Source: Perognathus longimembris pacificus (lineage: Eukaryota > Chordata > Mammalia > Rodentia > Heteromyidae). Taken from it: a stretch of DNA of 64,000 bases. Numbering within the stretch: the first letter of the stretch is position 1; the number at the start of each line of letters is the position of its first letter. Shown here piece after piece: positions 23,601-34,080 of this stretch. The position numbers were made by a program, and so were the translations under genes. The notes beneath the pieces were generated by a model. The model worked only from the letters and a program-made list of their open reading frames with translations, searched no databases and had not been told where the DNA came from. The stretch lies in contig NC_063176.1 in assembly GCF_023159225.1 (NCBI RefSeq), positions 4,414,963-4,478,962 on the forward strand. Reading direction: 5' to 3'.

Positions 23601-24516
23601 TTCCATTCTCTTAATGTGGTTGCTGAGTGCAATGATCTTGCGCCTCAGTACTGCCTTAGCTGTGTCACATAGGTTTCTTTGTGATGTGTTCTCTTTGTCA
23701 TTGTGGCTTATGAATTCGTTGATTTCATCTTTAATTTGGTTTGTGGCCCAAGTGTTGGATAGCAGCATGGCGTTTAGCCTCCAAGAGTGTGTATAGTGTC
23801 TGTGGTTTCCTTTGTTGTTGAGGGTCACCTTTAATCCACTGTGATCAGATATAATACATGGGATGATGTCAATACTTTTGTATTTGCTGAGGTTCTTTGT
23901 GTGGGCTATGACGTGGTTTATTTTTGAATATGATCCATGGGATGCTGAAAAGAAGGTGTATTGGGTCTCTGTAGGGTGGAAAGTTCTATATAGGTCTGTT
24001 AGATCCATTTGGGAAATGGTGTTATTTAGGTCCTCAGCTCCCTTACTAATCCTCTGGGTGTTGGATCTGTCTCTTGGAGAGAGAGGAGTATTAAAGTCAC
24101 CCACTATGATTGTGTTTGTGTCTATCTTGCTCTGTAATTCTGTGAGAATTTGCTTGACATGTCGGGCCTCTTTTGTTCGGTGAGTATACATTTATCACCG
24201 TGATTTCTTGATTCTGGATTTTTCCTTGTATTAATATGTAGTGTCCTTATTTGTCTTTTTGAGTGGACTTTAATGAAAAGTCCAGCTTGTCTGAGATCAG
24301 AATGGGTACACCTGCCGTTTTGGTGGGTGCATTTGCTTGGTAGATCTTGCTCCATCCTTTCATTCGAGGCCTGTTTTTGTCCCTTGCTGTAAGGTGACAG
24401 CAGATGTCAACTTTTTGTTTGCGAATCCATTCTGCCAGTCTGCTCCTCTTTATCGGGGAGTTTAAACCATTTATATTTAAAGAGATCAAGGATAAGGGTG
24501 TTTTTTCTCCTTCCAT
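20681..24516 (-). pseudogene. L1 ORF2 (endonuclease-reverse transcriptase), broken
   Basis: The endonuclease starts MEGEKTPLSLISLNINGLNS at 24516. Where L1 normally has a conserved QETH motif, this copy reads DICCHLTARD, so the catalytic Glu appears removed by a small in-frame deletion. TAA follows near 24236, then a frameshift. The frame resumes at 24191 with GDFNTPLS and ISDHSGLK, shifts again near 23290, and the RT frame 23247-21934 holds [11 protein letters not shown] (FTDD, usually FADD). Multiple stops fill 21934-21433. The C-terminal frame 21433-20681 keeps the [18 protein letters not shown] zinc-knuckle-like motif. Confidence 0.9.
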
Positions 24517-24556
24517 TTTCTTGTTGGGCTGTTTTTTCCTCTTTTTTTTTCTGTCT

Positions 24557-25807
24557 TTAGTGAGCTGGTCTTTCTGCTGGACTTTGGCTATTGAAGTTTC
24601 TTTCTGATTCTGTCTGTGTGTCTTTTACGATCTCTGTTGGGTGGGGTTCCCCTCTTAATATTCGCTGTAGGGCTGGGTTTTTATTCACATACTCCTTTAG
24701 CTCCTCTTTGGTGTGGAAAGATCTGGTTCTTCCTTCGAATGTGAACTCCAATTTCGCTGGATATTTGATCCGAGGTTGTAAATTGTTATTCTGAAGTACT
24801 TGGATGGTGTTCTTCCACTCACTTCGAGCTTGGTAAGTTTGTGTGGATAAGTCGGATGTTATTCGAATCCTTTTCCCATTGAAAAAAGTTTCCTTCTTTG
24901 CTTTGGCTGAATTCAGAATTTGCTCTTTAATCTTGAGGTCTGTAGTCTTGAATATTATGTGCCTTGGGGTAGCTTTCCTGGGGTCTGGCCTGCCAGGTGT
25001 CCTATAGGCTTCGGTTACCTGGAAGGGGTCCCCTGTGAGATTGGGGAAGTTTTCTGCAATAACTTTATTGAGAACATGATTAAGCCCTCTGTTCTGGTAT
25101 TTGGCTCCTTCTTCTATTCCAATTATGCGCAGATTATACCTCTTGTCTTTGTCCATTAGTTCCTGGATTAGTCTTCCCTGAAGCTTCACCTTTTCTTGGA
25201 GTGTGGTCATTTTCTGGTTGTTGTCAGCTGCTTCATCGTCCAGGTGAGAGATTCTGGATTCTATGTGGTCCACTCTTTGTGTTATGGTTTCAATTGCGGA
25301 GTTTATGGATGTCAGAGAGCTATTTATGGTTGTCATATCAGCTCTGATCATGGAAATTTCTTCCTTTAAAGAGTTGTATTTTAAATCTATTTTTTCATGC
25401 ATTTCAATTCTCAGGATGTGGAGATTTTCTTTAAAGGCGGCTTGCATTGTATCCATTTTTGCTTCCATTTCTTTAAACGAGGCTTGCATTGTATCCATTT
25501 TTGCTTCCATTTCTTTCTTGGCTTCCTGGGTGTCCTTCCAGATTTCCGCTCTAAACTCCTGGAATTGTTTTCTGATTTCATTTCTGACGCTTTCTATCAT
25601 TCCTGTTAACATGGCCTCATTTGCTTTTTTAGTCTCCATCTCCTCTTCAGTCGTGCTGCTTTTTGGAGCTGGCGAGTTGGCTTGCCCTTGATGAACTGAG
25701 TTATGTTTCTTTGTGATTTGCGCATCTGGAGGTCTGTGTAGGTCCTTCCCTCCCTTCTGTGTAGGCGTGTCTACGGCAGCAGGTGCTGTCGCTGTGGCCC
25801 CACCCAC
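24557..25807 (-). CDS. L1 ORF1 RNA-binding protein (intact frame)
   Basis: This 416-residue frame encodes a typical L1 ORF1 protein: a disordered Lys/Thr-rich N-terminus, a long heptad coiled coil (residues about 65-215), an RRM-like middle (NLRIIGIEEGAKYQNRGLNH) and a C-terminal domain (IRITSDLSTQTYQARSEWKN). It binds L1 RNA as trimers. The coiled coil carries a 13-residue direct repeat, MEAKMDTMQASFKE followed by MEAKMDTMQAAFKE, matching a 39-bp tandem duplication near 25440-25520. The frame is still open although ORF2 is dead. Confidence 0.9.
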   Translation of the reverse strand: MGGATATAPAAVDTPTQKGGKDLHRPPDAQITKKHNSVHQGQANSPAPKSSTTEEEMETKKANEAMLTGMIESVRNEIRKQFQEFRAEIWKDTQEAKKEMEAKMDTMQASFKEMEAKMDTMQAAFKENLHILRIEMHEKIDLKYNSLKEEISMIRADMTTINSSLTSINSAIETITQRVDHIESRISHLDDEAADNNQKMTTLQEKVKLQGRLIQELMDKDKRYNLRIIGIEEGAKYQNRGLNHVLNKVIAENFPNLTGDPFQVTEAYRTPGRPDPRKATPRHIIFKTTDLKIKEQILNSAKAKKETFFNGKRIRITSDLSTQTYQARSEWKNTIQVLQNNNLQPRIKYPAKLEFTFEGRTRSFHTKEELKEYVNKNPALQRILRGEPHPTEIVKDTQTESERNFNSQSPAERPAH

Positions 25808-26913
25808 CAGTGCCGGGTACGCCTACCAGAGCGGGCGCTGTCGCCGAGGCCCCGCCCTCCTGTGTGCTGTTGTCCACTACAACATGAACTTTAGTGGGAT
25901 ATGCCTCCCAGAGCGAGCCCCGGGTTGTTGGGTTGTGCTTGCGCCCTCCCACGAGTTCCTTGGGGGAGGCGGTATGTGTGGGGCCCAGTGGGATCGACTG
26001 TCTGGGTGTGGCTTGGCACCCTCAGACCTCGCCTCCGCTGCAAGGGGGGGACATGATCAGGCTCAGGTGACCCTGCTGGGCTGGTATTGCCCACCAGCGA
26101 TCTGTGGTTTTAGTTGTAAGAGTCTGCGAGGTCCAGGCGCCTCGGGTGGGGCTTGCCCTGCCGGCCGTCTCCCGGCCCCTGTTGGGAAGGGGGCGGGGCA
26201 GGTTCTGCCAGTTCAGGAACCTGTGTGACCTTGGGGCTGCTCCGCCCTTCCCCTGCTAAACTGCCTTCCCAGCGCCTGATGGGGGCTCCCCGCCTGATTT
26301 GGGGGTTCTTTGTTCCCTCGGGGTGGGGAGGGAGAGGGAGGGGGATCTAGCTTCTTTGTCGGGCTTGGGTCTCTGATAGCTGGTCTCCCGTTGGGGGAGG
26401 GGATAATAACTCACTTTTGCTGATTTGTGTGTGTGTCCCGCGCAGCCATTGGCCCTCCAGGGGTTGGCGAAGTGTAGTGGTGGCTTCCCCATTCCCTCTT
26501 TCTGCCGCGCTGGGTTCCCTTGTCCGAACCCGGTGTGGACCCGAACTTCTCGTCGCTGCCGGTGTGTGTCTTGGTCCGCACCCTGCCTTGTGTCCGTGGG
26601 GTCTCCCGCTATATGAATTCTGCGCTCCTGGCAGCCTGTCTGCCGATCGCCGGGTTCCCCTTTCCCGGCCTGGCCCTGTTTGGGCCAGGATCGGCTGGTG
26701 GGGGGAGGGTGCCCCGGAGATTCTCCGGCTCCGTGTCCGTTTTTGGTTCTTCTTTTTTGCTCCTTTTTGTTTTCCTGCGTTTCTCCACTGCTTCTGGCTG
26801 CTGGTTTTGCTGGGTTCTTGGTGGGGTGTTGGGTATTGGAGTTTCCAGCTTGCTATTTAGTTGGAGCGAGTCGGGGTGCCTCCCTGTTCTGTTGGCGCCA
26901 GCTTTCTCTATCT
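25808..26913 (-). promoter_or_regulatory. L1 5'UTR, GC-rich
   Basis: This GC-rich stretch contrasts with the AT-rich surroundings and precedes ORF1 on the minus strand, where L1 carries its internal promoter. Open frames here on both strands are composition artefacts. Confidence 0.7.
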
Positions 26914-26923
26914 CCACATTTTT

Positions 26924-27742
26924 AATGATATAACTCCTTTACTCTAAACCTTTTTGCTTCCTTAAAGTTATGCTACCTAATAATATTGCCATCAGTTAAC
27001 GGGTGGGCCTCCAAACAGGCCTTCAATGGACCAACAAGATACAGTGTACATCATTCCTACTATACACACAGTTAGCGAAGGAAAACATTTCCCTTAGCAT
27101 TTTGTCAAAAACATGCAACAGTTTCTGAGGCATTTTTCATTGCCTCTTCATATTCAGGTACTTATTGTCACAATGAAATTATAACCCTACCTTTGAATAT
27201 AAAATTTCCAATATATAAAACTAATTATTGTTGTAAAGTCATTATTTATAGTATTGCAAAACTCGAAGTAGATAAAACATTTCCAAATTTTGACCATACA
27301 GGCTACATAAAATATAGATATTATTGTTGTTATTGTTAGTATTAAGTAGTCATAAAAAGTTGGTTGTTTACAGGTCCATAAATCATGTTATGAGCACAAC
27401 ATTTCCTCGTCAGTTTACCCCTTTCATCAGTCTCCTTCATTTCGTCCTTCACATTAGTGACATCAAGTTACTCTATTTTTGTCTTAAAATGTGTCAATTA
27501 TCTAAATAGATTTATTGGAAACACTATGATAAACCATCCTTGCAGTTCTCCAAGTAACAATGCTTTAATTTGTTTCAATAAATTTATGCCCTATGCTGGA
27601 ATAAGTCATTTTAAATCCCAGATGATAGTCTTCTTCTTGCCTGTGAAGATAATTTTAAGGCTAAAAATGATGGTCTTTCCCTCTAAATACAACTATTCTT
27701 TTTCAATCTAGATAATTTTAATGAGGCTAAAACTCTTCATAG
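26924..27742. other. AT-rich intergenic DNA upstream of orphan UGT2B exon
   Basis: No gene seen. No clear match to the intron 4 sequence of the pseudogene at 56007-56766, apart from an acceptor-like TTCATAG next to the orphan exon. Confidence 0.4.
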
Positions 27743-27962
27743 GTCATCCCAAAACAATAACCTTCATCACTCATGGTAGAGCTAATGGTGTCTACGAGGC
27801 CATCCATCACGGGGTTCCCATGGTGGGCATTCCTTTGTTTGGGGAACAACATGATGACATTGCTCACATGGTGGCCAAAGGAGCAGCTGTGCAAGTGGAT
27901 ATAAGAAAGCTATCAAGTAAAGACTTGCTCAGAGCACTTGAGACCGTCATTAACAACCCTCT
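27743..27962 (+). pseudogene. UGT2B: Orphan UGT2B exon 5 (relic gene copy)
   Basis: A 220-bp copy of exon 5, normal size and phase, after acceptor TTCATAG. It encodes [16 protein letters not shown] and continues [20 protein letters not shown]. The UDP-glucuronate signature normally has THGG; here it is THGR. The donor is GTGACT instead of GTGAGT. No exons 1-4 of this copy are found upstream and no exon 6 downstream, although intron 5 blocks near 29.93-30.9 kb are homologous to 58.9-59.9 kb of the pseudogene. The frame itself has no stop. Confidence 0.9.
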
Positions 27963-27979
27963 GTGACTATAACCTCAAG

Positions 27980-28045
27980 TGTGTGTGAGTGTATGTGTGA
28001 ATATGTGAGTGTGTGTGTATCTGTATGTCTCTGTCAGTGTTTTTG
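27980..28045. repeat. (GT)n-rich stretch
   Basis: GTGTGTGAGTGTATGTGTG run just after the orphan exon 5, in the same place as the (GT)n at 57019-57073 in the paralogue. Confidence 0.75.
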
Positions 28046-28104
28046 TTGAAAGACTGTCATGCTGTATATGCCCGGAGGGCCCCAAACACATAACCATCAT
28101 CTTT

Positions 28105-29930
28105 CAGCACTTTTTATTGTCAAGCTGATGTACAGAGGGGTTACAGTTCCATATATAAGATATAGAGTACACTTCTTGTCTAACTTGTTACCTCCTCCCT
28201 CATTTTTCTTCCACCTTCCCTCCTCCCCAATTCACCCCACTCCTAATTTGTTGAGTTAGTTTACCTCATAGTGTCTTCTAAGTATCGCTGTTACATTGGT
28301 TCTTACTTTATTCTCTGTGTTACAATTTTGATGTTTCCTTTCCCTTCCCTGATTCAGACAAACATATATAAAATGTTCAGGGTACCAAAATCAAATACAG
28401 TGATAGCAAGGGCTAAACCATATGGAAGATAAAAGGAAAAAAGAAAGAATTTCACATAGTGCATTAGAAATAACAACAGTGGGGGCTGGGAATATGGCTT
28501 AGTGGTAGAGTGCTTGCCTAGCATGCATGAAGCCCTGGGTTTGATTCCTCAGCACCACATAAATAGAAAAAGCCAGAAGTGATGCTGTGGCTAAAGTGGT
28601 AGAGTGCTAGCCTTGAGCAAAAGGAAGCCAGGGGACAGTGCTCAGGCCCTGAGTTCAAGCCCCAGGACTTGCAAGAGAAAAGAAATGACAACAATGATAA
28701 ACCACATATTTCCATAATTTGGAGTTCATTTCACTTAGCATCATCTTATGTGTTCATATGTAGGTAGCTATTGAACTATTGTAATAATCTTCTAGGACTT
28801 TTCTAGACATGTACTAATTATTAACAATGAGGGAAAGCATACAGCCTATGTTTTTTTGGGTCTGCCTTACTTCATTTAGTATGATTATTTCCAAGCTCTT
28901 CCATTTCCTTACAAATGGGGTAATGACATTCTTTCTGATAGAAGCATAGAATTCTATCATGTATATCTGCCACAATTTCTTGAGTCATTCATCTACTGAG
29001 GGAATCTCAGTTGGTTCCAATTTTTTTAACATGAAAAAACACATTTTTATTGCACTGAAGTTATAAAAACATAAAATTTCTAAGTGAGTCCAACCATAGA
29101 CACAATCCCTTTAAAGGTTGTTTTCCTGCATCTATGGTAATAGTGCTGCAATAAACATGATTGTGCTGGTAACTTTAGTGTGGTCTTGTTTGTGATCATT
29201 GGGGAAATGCTCCAAAGTGGGGTTGCTGGGTAATAGGGCAGTTTTATGTTTAGCCTTTTGAGGAACCTCTACACTTCTTTCCAGAGTGATTGAACAAGTT
29301 TACACTCTCAACCACAGACAGTGTAGTAGGGTGCGCTTTTGGCCACGTCTTACCAGCATCTGTTGTTTATAGTTTTCTTGATAATGGCCATTTCTACTGG
29401 GGTGAAGTGGAATCGCAATGTTGCTTTTATTTTTTTATGGGCAGGGTAGTTGAACAATTCTTCATGTGCCTTTTGGCCATTCTCATTTCCTCTTCAGAGA
29501 AGTCTCTCTTTAAGTCTTTAGCCCACTTATTGGTGGGGCCGTTTTTTCTTTGAGGATTTGTTTTAGGGGAACTTAATTTATTGAGCTCTAAGTATATTTT
29601 AGGTATGAGTCCTTTGTCTGTTGTATGGTCAGTGAAGATCTTCTCCCAATCTGTGAACTTTCTATTTATTTTTATATGTCCTTTGCCATGCAGAAGCTCT
29701 GCAGTTTAATGCAATCCCATTTATCCAACCTTTCTTTGATTTGTTGTGTTTTTGGCATTTATTAAGAAAGTTTCTACCTGTGCCAAGTATCCCTACTGCT
29801 TCTCCTATTCCTTCTTACAATTTATTCAGGCTATCTACTTTTACCTTGATTCTTTAATCCATTTGGAATTCATTCTGGTGCAGGATGGTATATAAGGATC
29901 TTGCTTTAGGGTTTTGTTTTTTTTACAGGT
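28105..29930 (-). mobile_element. Old L1 3' end and partial ORF2
   Basis: The 3'UTR (TGTACAGAGGGGTTACAG) and degenerate ORF2 C-terminal sequence read on the minus strand, parallel to the copies at 41.7 and 61.9 kb. A SINE is inserted at 28481. It carries no open coding. Confidence 0.8.
28481..28680 (+). mobile_element. ID-type dimeric SINE inside old L1
   Basis: It starts GGGGGCTGGGAATATGGC and has the second half GTGGCTAAAGTGGTAGAGTG. Slightly diverged, with a short A-rich tail. Confidence 0.88.
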
Positions 29931-30915
29931 GTTTTATTTTTACCTGTTGTATAACAAAAGTATATTAAGGTTAGTAACACCACTGATACTGCCTGAAAAT
30001 CAGCCATATCATTGAATTTTTTAAGTAATAAGGAGAAAAGTCACTCACTTTAAATGCAATTGCTATACTCTCCACCTATAGCACCTTGGAATTTACAGTT
30101 ATCAATCATAGTCTGTATATGCACGACTTCGCACAAATCGAGAAGAACTCAATTATTCCTATTTTTTCTATTTCTTATCTTTTTGTTGTATAATAGTAAA
30201 CATGCAAAAACGGAAGTTTCAGAAGGGGTTCATTAAAAAGAAACAGCAAGTAAATGGTAATAGTCGAACAAGTAAGTAATAGGATCAAGAAATACAAAGA
30301 AAGCTAGGTTCTAGTGGCTAAGTGCTAAGATCTTAGGATTGTGGTTTGAGGTAAAGCCAAGCAGGTAAGTTCCTAAGACTCTTATCCTTAATTAGCAATG
30401 ACAAGCCATTGTTGGAGGTATGGCTCAAGTGGTAGATTTCATCCCTTGAGCAAAGAAAGTTCAAGGACAGTTCCAAAGGCTTAAGTTCAAGCACTAAGAC
30501 CAGAACAAAAAGAAAAAAAAAGAAAAAAAGGAGGCAATCAATTTTACAGTTATATAATAATTAAGTATTAATAAAAAATAAACACAAACTACTGGAAAAA
30601 ATATCGAATTATCTTTCTATCTCTAAATTATGATGAAATTCTGAATTTCAAATAACATGTGCAATAATCCCTAAGCTTTGTTTTGCCTGTGACATTTGTG
30701 ATTCTACATCAGAAATTCTTGTGTTTAACAAGACTCTTCCAAATGGTTAAGTTAGTTTCATTAAGACACTCTTGTTCTCCACACTACCATGTCCAAAAAT
30801 ATAGCAGAAGAAAAGCATTTCCTTTTCTCTCCAAATTTTATACAATCTTGTTTATCATCCAAAGAAAACTTCAAACTCTATCTTTTCTAGTTCATTCCAT
30901 AAATTCCTCAAATGG
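29931..30915 (+). other. Relic UGT2B intron 5 sequence
   Basis: Blocks here match intron 5 of the pseudogene: ACAAAAGTATATTAAG near 29958 and 58925, a GAACAAGTAAGTAATAGG-like segment near 30266 and 58984, the shared SINE, and TAGTTCATTCCATAA near 30889 and 59867. Homology ends about where exon 6 should begin. Confidence 0.65.
30300..30515 (+). mobile_element. B1-ID SINE shared with paralogous intron
   Basis: Degenerate copy at the position equivalent to the SINE at 59030-59275 in the pseudogene, so this insertion predates the duplication of the two copies. Confidence 0.65.
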
Positions 30916-31387
30916 TAGAGTGCTCAAAAATTAAGATCTTCTGCACCAACTTAACCAATTGCTGCATTATAGACTTCAGCTATTATGCATGCCTAACTGT
31001 AAGGTTTTCTTAAATTACTGTTTAATTTTTAACAGCAGTGCAAAACACTTGCCATTCATTGTGAGGATTTCTTAAAAGAGGCTCCAAGAGATGAAAGTTA
31101 CAGTCATATAAGGGGTTTGCAAGTAGGAAGAATGTGAAATACAAGCAATTCACAGAACAAAATGTGTTTGTTCAATCATTAAGGTATTTCTAATGAAACT
31201 TCTGGATATTAAAAAAAATGAGCAATGAAACTTTCTTAAATTAAGGGCATTGAAATTTATAACCTTGAATTTACATTTCTCTCACATTCAAAGCCTTTCT
31301 TTTGTAAATAGAAATAACTGATTTGTGCAGTGACAATGAGTCAGGATCTTGCTTAAAAATCTAGATTGAACATTTAGAATGTACCTT
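30916..31387. other. Unassigned AT-rich DNA
   Basis: No gene or clear repeat. It separates the end of UGT2B homology from the ERV at 31388. Confidence 0.4.
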
Positions 31388-31928
31388 TGTGTGGGGCATG
31401 CCCAGATGCCTTGCCTCAGAGGAAGTCTCAGCCCGACCCGACTGTTTCCCAGCTCTGGGGTCACGTGTGGCTATTATGCCAGAAAGGCAGTTCTAGCTGG
31501 CCCCGCCTCCCAGCCTTGGGACCACGTGTGGCCAAGATGGGGCCTGGTGGTGAACCTGGAGGCGGTCCTGTGGGTTGTGATGTAAAATTAGGCCACCTCT
31601 TAGGATTGATCCTTCAGTCCTCCACCCTTGACGGACAGCTCAGGCCGCGCCTCACAGTCCCTGATAGATAGATGCACGTACACCCCTCCCCTTCCTGCCG
31701 ATCTTCAACCTGATTGGCTTCTGGGCCTTATTTAATAGAAGGATCTACCTCTATAAAGCGAGACGGGCTCAGACATTCTCCCAGACTCTGTCTACCTGTC
31801 CTCCGGCAAGGGAGGCTGGGTGCGGGTGGTCCATCGACCCTTCTCTTTTCTTGGCCCGCCCCAGTCGGGACAAGCTTCCCCATCTCTCCTGCAGGTCTGG
31901 AGAGCCCTAGGGGCCAAAAATCCCGACA
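31388..31928 (+). repeat. ERV LTR (left arm)
   Basis: Starts TGTGTGGGGCATGCC and ends CCCGACA before the primer site. Contains TATTTAATAG and TATAAAGCGA promoter-like sequence. Its inverted partner is at about 36375-36970. Confidence 0.75.
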
Positions 31929-31930
31929 CT

Positions 31931-31948
31931 TAACGCCCAACGTGGGGC
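31931..31948 (+). promoter_or_regulatory. Primer-binding site, tRNA-Lys1,2 type
   Basis: TAACGCCCAACGTGGGGC matches the primer site complementary to tRNA-Lys1,2 at 16 of 18 positions, directly after the LTR. It assigns the element to class II ERVs. Confidence 0.75.
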
Positions 31949-32011
31949 ACGAGCAAGCGTAGGTTTAGAGCTATCGGGGAGCCAAGTCAAGCGAGTTCCG
32001 AGAGGTAATGG

Positions 32012-32328
32012 TGTTGTGCCAAGTCGCAAGACCACCACCAAGAAGGCCACTGAGACTCAGACACTCCGAAATGCAAAAGCAAGGCAAGGCTTTATTTAAG
32101 CGAGCTGCAACTCGGGCCTCGTCCTACCCACCGACACAGCGGAGGTTAGGAGGAAGCCCTGAGCTGGGATTACACAGGGCTTATAAAGGCAAAGAACAAG
32201 GTTACAACAATCAGGTGTTCAAGCAAGCAAGATTAGGACACAGGTACAAATCTGATTGGCTCAGGGTTCGATTCTAAAATGGGGTTCACATGGTAAAATG
32301 GGGCCTGACTTCAAAGTCTGGCACCTCA
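32012..32328 (-). mobile_element. Solo LTR with 4-bp target duplication
   Basis: Second copy of the family at 17348, running TGTTGTGCCAAGTCGC to GGCACCTCA. ATGG flanks both sides (32008-32011 and 32329-32332). AATAAA is on the minus strand. Inserted into the ERV leader. Confidence 0.82.
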
Positions 32329-32989
32329 ATGGTATTCCTGGAAAAGACAGGGCAATCTCAAACACAGCATGATGATCCGGTGCTCAGGGTGCTGAGCCTC
32401 ATGCTTCATAGCATAAGTTTAGACATCTCAGCCTCCCAGGTCAAAAGGGTCTGGGAGACCTTGACACGTGCTGCGGCTTGGATGGTGGATTCTAATCTCT
32501 TCAGCTGGGCTATTTGGGACCCTGTATTACAAGTGGCGAGGAAGAGGGAAATTAACTTGGGAAAACTTCCCCCTCTTGGGGTTTACCCGACCCTATTCCC
32601 CCTCAGGGCCTGTTTCTCCCCAGGCCCCCAAAAGCCTGGGGACAGTAAAGGCCCTTTTCAGTCACTCACTCCCCTTGCTTCTTGGATGGAGGGGAGACGG
32701 CCCCCGGCTGCCCAGGAGGAGAAGGGCTTATTTGCTTAACATCTGCTTTAAAGGTTTTCTGTCCTTGTTATTGATGTTTGCTAAGTTTGGAGGTTCGGTT
32801 GAATTCTGCTTGTTGTTGGCTAAATCCTCAGTTTTCTCTACCATTGACCTCCTGGTGGACAATAGAATGAGTTTTAGCAAGGCTTTAACCAGCTCTGCCG
32901 CCATTGTGTGCGTGTTCTGTTCCTGACTTGTCTTCCATCTCCTGGACCTTCTCTGGTCATAGCATCCCACTTCAGCCCCCCATTGGAGG

Positions 32990-34080
32990 TGAACTGGTTT
33001 CTCAAAATGTAGCTCTTCTTTGCCAAATCTGTGAAATGCGTAAGCTCCTGACGTCCTTGAGCCATTTGAAAATTTTGAGGCTGTGCAGTCATTTGGTTCC
33101 CTCGTGCCAAATTTCCAGGCAGCATCTGGTGTCCTCTGAGATGCTGTAAAAAGATGGGCTCAGCCCGTTCCTTTAGTAAAGACTGGACTTGGATCATTAA
33201 GGGAGTAATTGGATTTTTATCTATTTTAATGTATGCTGACATCAGGGTTGATAACAAATTAACTACATACAAACTGTCAGAAAACAGGTTCATCAGCTGC
33301 TGGACATGGGTTAGTGCCAGGGCATCTGTGTACAGCTCTTTAAACTGTGCACACCCCGTAACTGCCTCAAAGTAGTGGGTGCCCTCTTCTCTATTGGCAG
33401 GGGAGGAGGTGGAGTATATGATCGTGGCAGATCCCGCTTTTCCTCCATCAGTAAAAACATTTACAGCTTTAATAAGGGTTTTGGTAGAGAAAAGTATGGG
33501 GGGAGTCCACTGTAACCTCAAAAATGAGGTTACCCATCTTGAAGTGCCACAGTGGCAGTCCAACTTCCCCATGAAACCCTCTAACGGATTAGACACCTGG
33601 TTATGGTTTCTTTTAACCCACTCAAAATCTGACAGCAGGTAGGGAATAACTAGTACATCAGGATCCTGCCCATAATGTCTCAGGGAAATATCCCTGCCCT
33701 TAATTACCAGGTCAGCTAGCTGGTCTAGCTGGGAGTAAACCCTGGGAGCCCTTCCTACTGATACATGTACCCATTGGAGAGGCTAGCCCGCCTGAGTAAT
33801 GGCAGCTGAGGAAAGCGCTGAGCTGGGAAGGATCCAAAGACAAAGGGGGCATTCGGGTCTATAACAAGCCAATTGTGCCATATTGAGGGCCGTCTGAATT
33901 TTTTTGAAATATTACTTGATGTGATGGAGTTATTGTAATAACATCAGTGGGGGCTTTATCCCTTAAAGAGGCAAAAAGCGGAAGCAGATCTTTTGTAGGC
34001 AGGTGAAGCCAAGGCCTTAACCAGTTAATTTTACCTAACAGTTTTGTAGCTTCACCAAAGAATAGATGCCATCAAATCAA
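32990..34080 (-). pseudogene. Class II ERV pol remnant (RT thumb to RNase H)
   Basis: Near 34040 the minus strand reads LLGKINWLRPWL, the RT thumb motif of class II elements. A frame at 33596-32874 contains VFTDGGKAG (first RNase H Asp), QFKELYTDALALTHVQ and LFSDSLYVV, then runs out near an integrase-like LTHFTDLAK. Stops separate the parts. RT palm, integrase core and env are not seen. Confidence 0.8.

Larger units (their letters stand above)
20491..26913 (-). mobile_element. Near full-length LINE-1
   Basis: A 6.4-kb minus-strand L1: T-rich 3' end at the left, ORF2 (24516-20681), ORF1 (25807-24557) and a GC-rich 5'UTR to about 26913. CCACATTTTT at 20481-20490 and 26914-26923 is the likely target duplication, although its T-rich end makes the exact border uncertain. 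ORF1 is intact and ORF2 is broken by a stop and frameshifts, so this copy cannot mobilise itself. Confidence 0.93.
31388..33045 (+). mobile_element. Left arm of inverted-repeat ERV (LTR, PBS, leader)
   Basis: The LTR 31388-31928 is followed by a tRNA-Lys1,2-type primer site and leader sequence. The same segments recur in reverse order at about 35040-36970. The arm is interrupted by a solo LTR at 32012-32328. The arm ends where minus-strand pol sequence begins. No intact gag frame. Confidence 0.75.

Noticed and set aside
21189..24183. Plus-strand frames across the L1 (for example 22187-22753, 23464-23796)
   Set aside because: They are antisense to L1 ORF2 and have no independent homology.
25713..26933. 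Frames of 130-170 residues on the plus strand
   Set aside because: They lie in the GC-rich L1 5'UTR and ORF1 antisense; length is due to composition.
32290..32926. Two plus-strand frames of about 150 residues
   Set aside because: They overlap each other in the ERV leader and recur inverted at 35.4-35.9 kb with different stops; not a recognisable gag protein.
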